Below are positions 1-5,787 of a DNA stretch of 5,794 nt, piece after piece (positions within the stretch are counted from its first letter, which is position 1; each line of letters begins with the position of its first letter). The stretch is from Bacteroidales bacterium UBA5266 (GTDB lineage: Bacteria; Bacteroidota; Bacteroidia; Bacteroidales; WCHB1-69): the NCBI GenBank assembly GCA_002411545.1, contig DHTG01000061.1, forward strand, positions 1 to 5,794. The letters run 5' to 3'. Both the position numbers and the translations under genes were made by a program. The notes beneath the pieces were generated by a model that saw only the letters and a program-made list of their open reading frames with translations, did not search any database and was not told where the DNA came from.

Positions 1-1037
1 CTAACAGTATATTTCCCTGACTTTTGGTACGTATGATTCGGCTTCATACCTATTCCGTTGGCTCCATCGCCAAATGACCATGTATATTGAACTCCGTACA
101 AGCCGTAGAACGTTATTTGTGTATTTGTATCGCAAACTATGGTATCGGAAACCGTAAAATCCGCATTGAAAATATGCACGGAAATATAATCCGATTTTTT
201 CAGCGTATCCTTACATCCCTTATCACTCGTAACTATCAAGGTAACGTCATGGTCGCCAATACCAAATACTTTAGTAGGATTGGTTTGAGTGGAAGTTGTA
301 CCATCATGAAATTGCCATAAACTACTTATAAAATTGGAAGAATTATTGACAAAGTTTACCGATTTCGTCTCACTGGCACTTTGCACACAGAACACCGAAT
401 CAGCCATAAAGTCGGCAACAGGATTAGGATATATAGTAACATAGGATACTTTTTCTGTTTTTGTTGCACATCCCATTTGATTATAGGCTGTCAACGATAC
501 TTTGTATTGACCGGCATCCCGATAACTATAGCCGGGATTGTTTTGGGTAGAAGTTCCTCCATCGCCGAAATCCCATAGCAGACTTTTCACATTGGCTCCT
601 CCGGGAATGACCGTATCGCTAAACGTGATGCTTTGATATTGACAAGCTGTTGTAATATCAGACGAAAAATTCACATAAGGACCGGATGAAGCAGTTATAT
701 AATTTTTAATAGTCTTTAACTTCTTGCTATTGTCTGCATAGGTAACGGTTAATGTTACATCATATGTACCCGGATGATTGTAAACAAAAGTAGGATTTTG
801 AATATAAATATGCGATGAACCATCACCCATATCCCATTCCCAAGCCACCGGATTACCGCTCGACAAATCAGTAAACGATACTTGCATGGGAACACAACCT
901 TTGGTGGTATCGGCAGTAAAATCGGCTGTTTGTGCATAGATACTCCCATTGAGTACACAAAATACACACATGACAAAGAATGATATCCTTGTATAAACAA
1001 ATTTCTTATAGTAATATGTAAATCGCTGCATCCCCAT
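1..1037 (-). CDS. Secreted multi-PKD-domain protein, N-terminal part (C-terminus outside window)
   Basis: An open frame runs from the ATG at 1037 off the left edge with no stop (345 codons plus two bases). Residues 1-35 look like a signal peptide: basic and aromatic start (K11, K12, R17), hydrophobic stretch 18-29, and a likely signal peptidase I site after I-Y-A35. Four PKD domains follow, at about 38-116, 119-202, 206-287 and 291 onward. Each carries the PKD signature: WEWDMGDG (66-73), WDFGDG (155-160), WQFHDG (241-246, first Gly replaced by His) and WSFGDG (320-325), usually followed by NPxxxY and a G-x-Y/H-x-V strand. Each domain starts with a Cys (48, 132, 217, 302), and domains 2 and 3 have a second Cys (190, 275) that could form a disulfide. 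PKD arrays are immunoglobulin-like spacers in surface or secreted proteins. In this phylum such proteins often end in a type IX secretion sorting domain, but that end is not visible here. A second in-frame ATG lies at 1031. The exact role is unknown. Confidence 0.88.
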   Translation of the reverse strand, partial: MGMQRFTYYYKKFVYTRISFFVMCVFCVLNGSIYAQTADFTADTTKGCVPMQVSFTDLSSGNPVAWEWDMGDGSSHIYIQNPTFVYNHPGTYDVTLTVTYADNSKKLKTIKNYITASSGPYVNFSSDITTACQYQSITFSDTVIPGGANVKSLLWDFGDGGTSTQNNPGYSYRDAGQYKVSLTAYNQMGCATKTEKVSYVTIYPNPVADFMADSVFCVQSASETKSVNFVNNSSNFISSLWQFHDGTTSTQTNPTKVFGIGDHDVTLIVTSDKGCKDTLKKSDYISVHIFNADFTVSDTIVCDTNTQITFYGLYGVQYTWSFGDGANGIGMKPNHTYQKSGKYTV

Positions 1038-1058
1038 TACTATTATCTATTATTTTTT

Positions 1059-1068
1059 TGCAAATATA
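1059..1068 (-). promoter_or_regulatory. Bacteroidota-type promoter of the PKD protein gene
   Basis: Read on the minus strand this is TATATTTGCA, matching the Bacteroidota -7 consensus TAnnTTTG. It lies about 20 bases upstream of the ATG at 1037. A TTGG at 1087-1090, 18 bases further upstream, could serve as the -33 element. The leader would be short, and no Shine-Dalgarno sequence is seen, as is usual in this phylum. Confidence 0.65.
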
Positions 1069-1143
1069 ATATTTTTTTTACTTATTCCAATATTTTTTAT
1101 AAAAATAATTATTATTGTCCGATAAAATAGGTTATGAGTAACT

Positions 1144-1178
1144 GATTCTTCGCTTCACTTCGTTACGCTCAGAATGAC
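1144..1178. repeat. Extragenic repeat-like imperfect palindrome
   Basis: This GC-richer block sits in a very AT-rich spacer. It begins GATTCTTCGCTTCACTTCG and ends with CTCAGAATGAC. ATTCT (1145-1149) pairs with AGAAT (1171-1175), and GC (1152-1153) pairs with GC (1167-1168), giving an imperfect hairpin. From memory, its reverse complement (GTCATTCTGAGCG at the start, GAAGCGAAGAATC at the end) resembles a short sequence scattered through intergenic regions of many bacterial genomes, including Bacteroidota. Only one copy lies in this window, so the repeat status is inferred and not shown here. It lies between the omega-amidase stop and the PKD gene promoter and may affect mRNA ends. Confidence 0.6.
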
Positions 1179-1231
1179 AATAAAGATAATAAGAATAGAG
1201 AGATTAAAGACAGGCTGTTTATGTTGTCTAT

Positions 1232-2026
1232 CTATTCATCCAATAAGGTAAATGCATCCCAATCCAAGGATACCGGAAAGCGGGTACGGTAGTGCTGCAA
1301 TTCATCTTTATGTAAAGTAATATCAATCAATGTTTCTTCATGGGAAGCATGTAAGAGACGTTGACCGATAGGATCAATAATCTGTGATTCTCCGATATAA
1401 TGCAAGTTGTTACCATCATTCCCCACTCTATTAACCGCAATTACAAAAGCTTGATTTTCGATGGCTCGAGCTTTCAGTAAAGTATTGAACACCGACATGC
1501 GTCCGGAAGGCCAATTGGCAATATAAAGCAAACAGTCGTATAAAAAACTATCTCCCTTACGTCCATTACGACTCCAAACAGGAAAACGTAAGTCATAACA
1601 AATCAATGGTAAAAACCGCCATCCTTTGTATTCAATCAGAAGTTGTTCTTTTCCTTTCGTCAACAATTGTTCTTCAGAAGCCATACGAAACAAATGCTTT
1701 TTATCGTAGGATTGTATGCTGCCATTCGGATTTACCCATAACAAGCGGTTATAATAATGCTTCTTTTCTTTAATGGCTAAACTAGCCACTACGGCAGTAT
1801 CAAACTTATGGGCAATTCGTCGCAAAAAAGACACGCTTTCACCATCCATGGATTCCGCCAGTTGAATCGTATCGACCACAAAGCCTGTATTAAACATTTC
1901 AGGAAAAATCAACACATCCGTCTGAATATTCCTTTTTGCTAAACAAGACTCATAATGCAATAGATTCGATGATACAGATTTCCAGTTGATATTCGCTTGA
2001 AACAAAGAAAGATGCAGTGTGTCCAT
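1232..2026 (-). CDS. Nitrilase-superfamily amidohydrolase, omega-amidase (YafV/Nit2) type
   Basis: This 264-residue protein has the usual length of the carbon-nitrogen hydrolase fold and is cytoplasmic, with no signal peptide. The catalytic triad is visible: E43 in FPEMFNTGF, K109 in YDKKHLFRM and the nucleophile C143 in LICYDLRFPVWSRN. A further glutamate pair (E118, E119) sits where the family's supporting Glu is expected. The C143 and HLFRM contexts match the YafV/omega-amidase branch. Members of that branch hydrolyse alpha-ketoglutaramate or alpha-ketosuccinamate to the 2-oxoacid plus ammonia, a metabolite-repair reaction after transamination of glutamine or asparagine and in methionine salvage. 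Substrate choice is inferred from family resemblance. The ATG at 2026 lies 3 bases after the hydF stop, and no promoter is seen between them, so it is probably the second gene of a hydF operon and may be translationally coupled. The stop is TAG. No strong terminator follows; a weak AGACA/TGTCT pairing at 1208-1229 is the only candidate. Confidence 0.9.
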   Translation of the reverse strand: MDTLHLSLFQANINWKSVSSNLLHYESCLAKRNIQTDVLIFPEMFNTGFVVDTIQLAESMDGESVSFLRRIAHKFDTAVVASLAIKEKKHYYNRLLWVNPNGSIQSYDKKHLFRMASEEQLLTKGKEQLLIEYKGWRFLPLICYDLRFPVWSRNGRKGDSFLYDCLLYIANWPSGRMSVFNTLLKARAIENQAFVIAVNRVGNDGNNLHYIGESQIIDPIGQRLLHASHEETLIDITLHKDELQHYRTRFPVSLDWDAFTLLDE

Positions 2027-2029
2027 TCT

Positions 2030-3211
2030 TTATTGTTTAAATATTTCAGTTACTCTATCAAAAATTCCGGTAACATAAGCAATGGCCATACCGTAGTTAG
2101 AAATGGGTATCTGTTTATCGATTAATTGTTTCATGCGCACCGACACTTGTTTTTGTGTAACCATGCAAGCTCCACATTGTATTCCCAAATTTATATCATC
2201 TAAATCGGGCAATGGCGACAAAGCAGTAACCCACTCAAAACGTAAATCTTTTCCAGTAAATGAGCGTAACATCCGCGGGATTTTGTGTCGTCCAATATCT
2301 TCGCAAGAAGTTACATGTGTACATGATTCGAGCATAAGTATTTTATCACCATTTTTTAAGCTTGAAATGGCAGGTGTTCCTTTTAAATAATCTTCAAAAT
2401 TACCTTTAGCACGTGCCAAAATAATACTAAAACTACTCAAAGGAATGGAAACAGGCACTATTTTCGATACAAAATCAAAAGCTTGACTATCTGTAATGAC
2501 TAAATTCGGTTTCTGTTTGTCTATATATCCTTTTAATTCTTGCGGTTGCAAACCAACGACAACGGCATGATTATCGAGAATATCGCGTATGAGTTGTACT
2601 TGAGGTAATATCAAACGGCCTTCGGGAGCTTCAGAATCTTGTGGCATAACTAATACGATTAAATCGCCGTTTGAAACAATATCACCCACAAAAGTATTTG
2701 ATATATAGGCTGATGGTGGAGTGATTCTCACCAAAGCATCGATTAGTTCCTTGATACCTTTGTTTTGCAAGGAACTACATTCCAAAACAGGAACACCAAA
2801 CTCCTCTAAATGATGTTTTAATGTATCGGTTAAACTTTCCTTATCCGATTTATTGTGAACAATAAGATAAGGTATGGCAAAATAGTTTAAATCTTTAATC
2901 CATTCCTTTTCCTCTTTACCAAAGGTATTTTCCGAAATAACAATCACGGCAACATCAATCGTTTTCAAGACTTCTTTGGTTTTTGTGATGCGTTTTTCAC
3001 CCATCTCTCCCGTATCATCAATGCCTGCCGTATCGACAAAGACTACCGGTCCAATTCCAAAAACTTCGATGGATTTTTTTACCGGATCAGTGGTAGTGCC
3101 AGGAATATCTGATACAATGGCTATATCTTGGCCGGCTATGGCATTTATCAACGAACTTTTTCCTTGATTACGCCTACCGAAAATACCTATAAATACACGT
3201 TTGGTTTTCAT
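2030..3211 (-). CDS. hydF: [FeFe]-hydrogenase maturation GTPase HydF
   Basis: HydF is the cytoplasmic scaffold that carries the 2Fe precursor assembled with HydE and HydG and delivers it to the hydrogenase HydA. The 393-residue length is normal. The N-terminal GTPase domain (about 1-165) shows the P-loop GRRNQGKSS (12-20), a G2 region with PGTTTDP (37-43), G3 DTAGID (60-65), G4 NKSD (120-123) and G5 CSSLQNKG (145-152). The middle domain (about 170-270) matches the HydF dimerisation region. The C-terminal domain carries the cluster motif C297-T-H299 and C346-G-A-C349, the three cysteines that bind a [4Fe-4S] cluster. The residue before C346 is Q345, where the published motif CxHx(46-53)HCxxC has His. 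The gene has its own promoter at 3233-3242 and is separated from the ribosomal genes upstream by a terminator. No hydE, hydG or hydrogenase gene lies in the window. Confidence 0.96.
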   Translation of the reverse strand: MKTKRVFIGIFGRRNQGKSSLINAIAGQDIAIVSDIPGTTTDPVKKSIEVFGIGPVVFVDTAGIDDTGEMGEKRITKTKEVLKTIDVAVIVISENTFGKEEKEWIKDLNYFAIPYLIVHNKSDKESLTDTLKHHLEEFGVPVLECSSLQNKGIKELIDALVRITPPSAYISNTFVGDIVSNGDLIVLVMPQDSEAPEGRLILPQVQLIRDILDNHAVVVGLQPQELKGYIDKQKPNLVITDSQAFDFVSKIVPVSIPLSSFSIILARAKGNFEDYLKGTPAISSLKNGDKILMLESCTHVTSCEDIGRHKIPRMLRSFTGKDLRFEWVTALSPLPDLDDINLGIQCGACMVTQKQVSVRMKQLIDKQIPISNYGMAIAYVTGIFDRVTEIFKQ

Positions 3212-3232
3212 ATATTAATGTTAATTATTTTT

Positions 3233-3242
3233 TGCAAAAATA
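3233..3242 (-). promoter_or_regulatory. Bacteroidota-type promoter of hydF
   Basis: The minus strand reads TATTTTTGCA, matching TAnnTTTG, about 20 bases upstream of the hydF ATG. A TTTG at 3266-3269, 23 bases further upstream, is a possible but distant -33 element; it overlaps the T-run of the preceding terminator. This gives hydF and the omega-amidase gene their own transcription start. Confidence 0.6.
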
Positions 3243-3265
3243 CAAAAAATCACAATCAGATATAA

Positions 3266-3295
3266 CAAAAAAACCCGTCCGCATTGCGCCGGGTT
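3266..3295 (-). terminator. Intrinsic terminator of the rpmG-bL38 operon
   Basis: Read on the minus strand, AACCCG (3290-3295) pairs with CGGGTT (3272-3277). The inner GCG/CGC (3286-3288 with 3280-3282) extends the stem, and a run of T residues follows directly. It lies 38 bases after the DUF4295 stop and upstream of the hydF promoter, so it separates ribosomal transcription from hydF. Confidence 0.85.
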
Positions 3296-3332
3296 ATTTA
3301 TATGGTAATTTTTGAAAATCTAAATGTAAAGA

Positions 3333-3488
3333 CTATTTTTTTGCTAAGAAATCATTAACTTCTGCTGTAGGAACGATCGATTCTTTAAAGGTATAAGCAC
3401 CTGTTTTGGATGAACGAACCATTTTAATTACTTTTGCAAATTCTTGCCCTGTACTTTGCTTTAATGTTGCAACAACCTTCTTTGCCAT
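3333..3488 (-). CDS. DUF4295 small ribosomal protein (bL38)
   Basis: This short gene encodes 51 residues, starting MAKKVVATLKQSTGQEFAKV and ending NDFLAKK with a TAG stop. It is basic (many Lys), contains the central segment KMVRSSKTGAYTFKESIVP (22-40), and has no Cys and no membrane segment. It matches the Bacteroidota-restricted DUF4295 family, typically encoded directly after rpmG. As I recall, it was identified as a large-subunit protein, bL38, in the Flavobacterium johnsoniae ribosome. The ATG lies 9 bases after the rpmG stop in the same direction, with no promoter between, so both are read from one mRNA that ends at the 3266-3295 terminator. The region before the ATG (TTTTGAATT) shows no Shine-Dalgarno sequence. 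The gene that commonly follows in Bacteroides-type loci (ftsY) is absent; hydF occupies that place. Confidence 0.88.
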   Translation of the reverse strand: MAKKVVATLKQSTGQEFAKVIKMVRSSKTGAYTFKESIVPTAEVNDFLAKK

Positions 3489-3497
3489 AATTCAAAA

Positions 3498-3686
3498 TTA
3501 TTTAATTTCTTTGTGAACAGTTACTTTCTTTAAAAAAGGATTATACTTTTTCAATTCTAAACGATCGGGAGTGTTTTTTCTGTTTTTGGTCGATATATAT
3601 CTTGACATACCGGGAACACCCGATGTTTTTTGTTCCGTACATTCTAAAATGATTTGTTGTCTAGCTTCTTTATTTTTCTTAGCCAT
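3498..3686 (-). CDS. rpmG: 50S ribosomal protein L33 (bL33), zinc-free form
   Basis: This is a 62-residue protein of the large ribosomal subunit, located near the tRNA E site. The family signature is clear: IILECTEQK (12-20), [21 protein letters not shown] (28-48) and VTVHKE (55-60). It is the C-minus form: of the zinc-binding cysteines found in C-plus L33 only C16 remains, the partner position is Q19 (CTEQ), and the second pair has become N49-P-F-L52. Such C-minus forms are normal in Bacteroidota. It is the first gene of a two-gene operon with the DUF4295 protein. rpmB (L28), often directly upstream in related genomes, is not here; a gene-free divergent region is found instead. AGGA at 3691-3694, four bases from the ATG, resembles a Shine-Dalgarno sequence. 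Confidence 0.96.
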   Translation of the reverse strand: MAKKNKEARQQIILECTEQKTSGVPGMSRYISTKNRKNTPDRLELKKYNPFLKKVTVHKEIK

Positions 3687-3729
3687 AACTTCCTATATTA
3701 TTAGATTGAATAAGCTCTTTTTTTTGGAT

Positions 3730-3739
3730 TGCAAAAGTA
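3730..3739 (-). promoter_or_regulatory. Bacteroidota-type promoter of rpmG-bL38
   Basis: The minus strand reads TACTTTTGCA, an exact match to TAnnTTTG, with 43 bases between it and the rpmG ATG. I see no convincing TTTG -33 element at the usual distance upstream. Expected to drive rpmG and the DUF4295 gene. Confidence 0.65.
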
Positions 3740-4040
3740 CAACTTTTTATTTCATAAATTACACTTTCATCAAAAATATTTAAAATTTCTTTTCTTAATC
3801 CTTCATATAAGGAAACGATATATTCCTATTTTGATTAACAATACATTATTCATCACAGGGAGTAAGCTATTCGCCCTCCAAACATTAAATGTATATGTAA
3901 ATGTCAGATGAATTACACAAAACGTAAATCGGTAACAACACAAGAATTCTTACATTCAACTGAAATACATATACATACACTTGCAATCAAAAATATATAA
4001 AAAAATACGTATAAAGGAATGGTTTGAATATAAAAAGTAG
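3740..4040. other. Gene-free divergent intergenic region
   Basis: About 300 very AT-rich bases separate two divergent promoters. Short frames here lack family features and I regard none as genes. An 11-base inverted pair, ATGTATATGTA at 3889-3899 and its reverse complement at 3966-3976, is present but made of low-complexity AT sequence. A weak hairpin, AGGAA (3810-3814) with TTCCT (3823-3827), is also present. No tRNA-like, riboswitch-like or repeat-array structure is recognisable. Confidence 0.6.
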
Positions 4041-4050
4041 TAATTTTGCA
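4041..4050 (+). promoter_or_regulatory. Bacteroidota-type promoter of the DUF177-rpmF operon
   Basis: TAATTTTGCA matches TAnnTTTG and ends 15 bases before the ATG at 4066, predicting a very short leader. TTTG at 4023-4026 is 14 bases upstream, closer than the usual -33 spacing, so the -33 element is uncertain. Confidence 0.65.
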
Positions 4051-4065
4051 TCTTGAAAATTACGG

Positions 4066-4596
4066 ATGGTTGTGGAAGAGACTAAATATTTTAAACAATT
4101 TGATATTAAGTTCAGTACGCTTGGAATAGGCTTGCATGAATTTGTATTGAATATAGATAAAACATTCTTTTTAAAGCATGCAAACGATGAAATTAAAGAT
4201 GCGGATATTCAAATCTGTTTAACGGTACACAAAAGCGAAACCATGGCAGTTTTCGATTTCGACCTAAAAGGCACCTTAATCGTAAGTTGCGATATATGTT
4301 TAGAAGATTTAACTTATCCTATCCATATCAAAGAAGAGTTGATTTTAAAAACATCCCAAGAGCATAGAGAGAGTGAGGATGAAAACATTGCTTATGTTAA
4401 TCCAAACGAACACCAATATAATGTCGAGCAGTTTTTATATGAAGTTTTATATGCCAGTTTACCTATGAGAAAAACACATCCTGAGATGAATCAAACATGC
4501 AACGACATTATGATTCAATACTTAGAAAAGAGCAGTCAAAGCACTAAACCGGAAATTGACCCACGATGGGAAGCCTTAAAAGAAATTCATTTATAA
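4066..4596 (+). CDS. DUF177/YceD-family protein, linked to 23S rRNA and large-subunit assembly
   Basis: This 176-residue cytoplasmic protein belongs to the DUF177 (YceD) family, recognised by several points together. It has a mixed beta N-terminal half and a CDICLEDL motif (C75, C78) after LKGTLIVS. A later segment, LYASLPMRKTHPE (128-140), is followed by C145. The conserved C-terminal tail is DPRWEALKEI (165-174). The family is almost always encoded directly before rpmF. A plant homologue is reported to be needed for 23S rRNA accumulation, so a role in large-subunit assembly is the best inference; the biochemical activity is unknown. The three Cys could bind a metal, but this is not shown. 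The gene begins 15 bases after its promoter element and is followed by rpmF after 24 bases with no promoter or terminator between, so the two form an operon. Confidence 0.88.
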   Translation: MVVEETKYFKQFDIKFSTLGIGLHEFVLNIDKTFFLKHANDEIKDADIQICLTVHKSETMAVFDFDLKGTLIVSCDICLEDLTYPIHIKEELILKTSQEHRESEDENIAYVNPNEHQYNVEQFLYEVLYASLPMRKTHPEMNQTCNDIMIQYLEKSSQSTKPEIDPRWEALKEIHL

Positions 4597-4620
4597 AAAT
4601 ATATAGAAAATACATACATC

Positions 4621-4806
4621 ATGCCAAATCCAAAACGCAGACATTCGTCTACACGAAGAGACAAAAGAAGAACGCACGATAAAGCTGTTGAACCTCAATT
4701 AATGGAATGTAAAAATTGTGGTGCTGCTGTGATATATCATAGAATATGTCCCGAATGTGGCTATTATAGAGGTCAATTGGCTATCGAAAGCAAAAAGAAT
4801 GCATAA
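4621..4806 (+). CDS. rpmF: 50S ribosomal protein L32 (bL32), zinc-ribbon form
   Basis: This is a 61-residue large-subunit protein. The start MPNPKRRHSSTRRDKRR (1-17) is the typical basic L32 N-terminus, including the processed Met-Pro start. The zinc ribbon is complete: C30-x-x-C33 and C43-P-E-C46, followed by GYYRG. It is therefore the C-plus, zinc-binding form, unlike the zinc-free L33 encoded nearby. It is the second gene of the operon with the DUF177 protein. In many bacteria plsX and fabH follow; here the next gene is on the opposite strand, so the operon appears to end with rpmF. Confidence 0.97.
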   Translation: MPNPKRRHSSTRRDKRRTHDKAVEPQLMECKNCGAAVIYHRICPECGYYRGQLAIESKKNA

Positions 4807-4815
4807 TATGCTTTT

Positions 4816-4848
4816 CTGTTAGCGTTTTACGAATATCACTGGTAACAG
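4816..4848. terminator. Possible bidirectional terminator between convergent genes
   Basis: CTGTTA (4816-4821) and TAACAG (4843-4848) are exact inverted repeats in the 48-base gap between the convergent rpmF and YD-like genes. Short T-rich tracts lie on both outer sides (TTTT at 4812-4815 on the minus-strand side as AAAA, and TTTG after 4850). The 21-base loop and low GC make the hairpin weak. Position is the main support. Confidence 0.35.
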
Positions 4849-4854
4849 GCTTTG

Positions 4855-5766
4855 TTATGAGTAATATTCGTATTCGCTGCTATAGTTTTCAACAAGTAGT
4901 AATTCATCATTATTATCGACGATATTAAGGGAATAAACGTTTATACTTACTTCATCCTTATTTTCATTATACTTCATCTCCCGACGAGAAAGCTCCCTAT
5001 CATCGTGGTTGAACATGCTTTCTACAACAAGTAAATCATCATCACTGTAAGTATATACATATTTTATATACTGGGAAGGCGTTTCAATCATCTGTTCTAT
5101 CATCAATCCGTTTTCATTATAGGCATAGGTTCTTGTTGCCATTAGTTCTCCTTTTAAGTTATAGGTTTTCTGCACAACAGGACCATGTTCGTCGTATTCA
5201 TAGCTTTCCTTCATTTTGTTATCTTGCATTACTTCTTCCAACTCAAAAACAACGAGCCTATCTTGTTCATCGTAGAAGTATTTTTTTCTAACACAAACAC
5301 TATCCTCATCATCACATTCTATTTCTTCAACGAGATGTTTGTCTTTCCATGAATACTTATTTTCGCAATACTGACTGCCATCAGCGTAAACAATATGCTT
5401 TTCTATCAATTTATCCTCATCGTCATAGACAAACTTTTCAAGAATTTCCTCTTCGCTATACTTTACTTTACATGCACATATTAAGTCGTTTTCACCAAAG
5501 GAATAGGTTCTCGACTCATAGGAAACCTCTTCAATACCATCATAAAAAGACTCTTCTATCAATTGATTCTTTTCATTGTAATTCCTTTGTATCATATTTT
5601 CGCAATGACCGTCTGTATTATATGTTTTATCACAACACAGGTTTCCATTCGGATCATATGCCGCATAAGCTATCATGCGTTTATCTTCTACAATCGTATC
5701 ATCGTAAGTATTTACCCTATTATAAGTCGTGAGATATTTGGTGATTGATTTAATTTTCGGCTTCAT
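4855..5766 (-). CDS. Acidic cytoplasmic YD/RHS-like repeat protein of unknown function
   Basis: I do not recognise a named family. The 303-residue protein has no signal peptide or membrane segment and is rich in Asp, Glu and Tyr. It is almost entirely tandem repeats: a Y-x-x-x-[DGN]-x-[LVM] core recurs with the hydrophobic anchor near residues 43, 69, 95, 120, 145, 171, 197, 222, 246 and 272, a period of 24-26. Examples are YDPNGNL (37-43), YNEKNQL (63-69), YDDEDKL (114-120), YDEQDRL (165-171) and YNENGLM (216-222). Each unit also has a second tyrosine-rich strand such as RKKYFY or RTYAY. This resembles YD/RHS-type beta-hairpin repeats without the large toxin shell or core domain. The ATG at 5766 is chosen because the frame upstream offers only a TTG at the window edge and a promoter-like TTTG lies there. 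A scaffold or binding role is only a guess. Confidence 0.75.
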   Translation of the reverse strand: MKPKIKSITKYLTTYNRVNTYDDTIVEDKRMIAYAAYDPNGNLCCDKTYNTDGHCENMIQRNYNEKNQLIEESFYDGIEEVSYESRTYSFGENDLICACKVKYSEEEILEKFVYDDEDKLIEKHIVYADGSQYCENKYSWKDKHLVEEIECDDEDSVCVRKKYFYDEQDRLVVFELEEVMQDNKMKESYEYDEHGPVVQKTYNLKGELMATRTYAYNENGLMIEQMIETPSQYIKYVYTYSDDDLLVVESMFNHDDRELSRREMKYNENKDEVSINVYSLNIVDNNDELLLVENYSSEYEYYS

Positions 5767-5773
5767 CGTTAAT

Positions 5774-5787
5774 CTTGATTTTTCAAG
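5774..5787 (-). promoter_or_regulatory. Small leader hairpin before the YD-like gene
   Basis: CTTGA (5774-5778) and TCAAG (5783-5787) form a perfect 5-base stem with a 4-base loop, 7 bases upstream of the ATG at 5766. The minus strand starts the window with TTTG (5791-5794), which could be the end of a cut TAnnTTTG promoter. The hairpin would then lie in the short mRNA leader and could influence translation. This is inferred from position only. Confidence 0.3.

Noticed and set aside
87..578. Plus-strand open frames opposite the PKD gene
   Set aside because: They are out-of-frame shadows of the minus-strand PKD coding sequence, which shows four PKD domains and a signal peptide in its own frame.
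755..1000. Minus-strand 81-residue open frame inside the PKD gene
   Set aside because: It lies in another frame of the same strand. The true frame starts at 1037, carries the WxxGDG motifs and runs off the window edge.
1208..1229. Possible terminator after the omega-amidase gene (AGACA/TGTCT)
   Set aside because: Only five paired bases with a 12-base loop and a short T-run; too weak to call as a feature.
3810..3827. AGGAA/TTCCT hairpin in the divergent region
   Set aside because: A 5-base stem in AT-rich sequence is expected by chance, and no gene end lies nearby to need a terminator.
3571..3911. Plus-strand short frames over rpmG and the intergenic region
   Set aside because: They overlap rpmG antisense or lie in low-complexity AT sequence, with hydrophobic, unconserved-looking translations and no promoter element at the right spacing.
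3889..3976. Inverted pair ATGTATATGTA and its complement
   Set aside because: Low-complexity AT/GT sequence without symmetric flanks or a promoter overlap that would suggest an operator; kept only as a note in the intergenic entry.
5349..5748. Plus-strand open frames opposite the YD-like gene
   Set aside because: No family features, and they overlap the clearly repetitive minus-strand coding frame.
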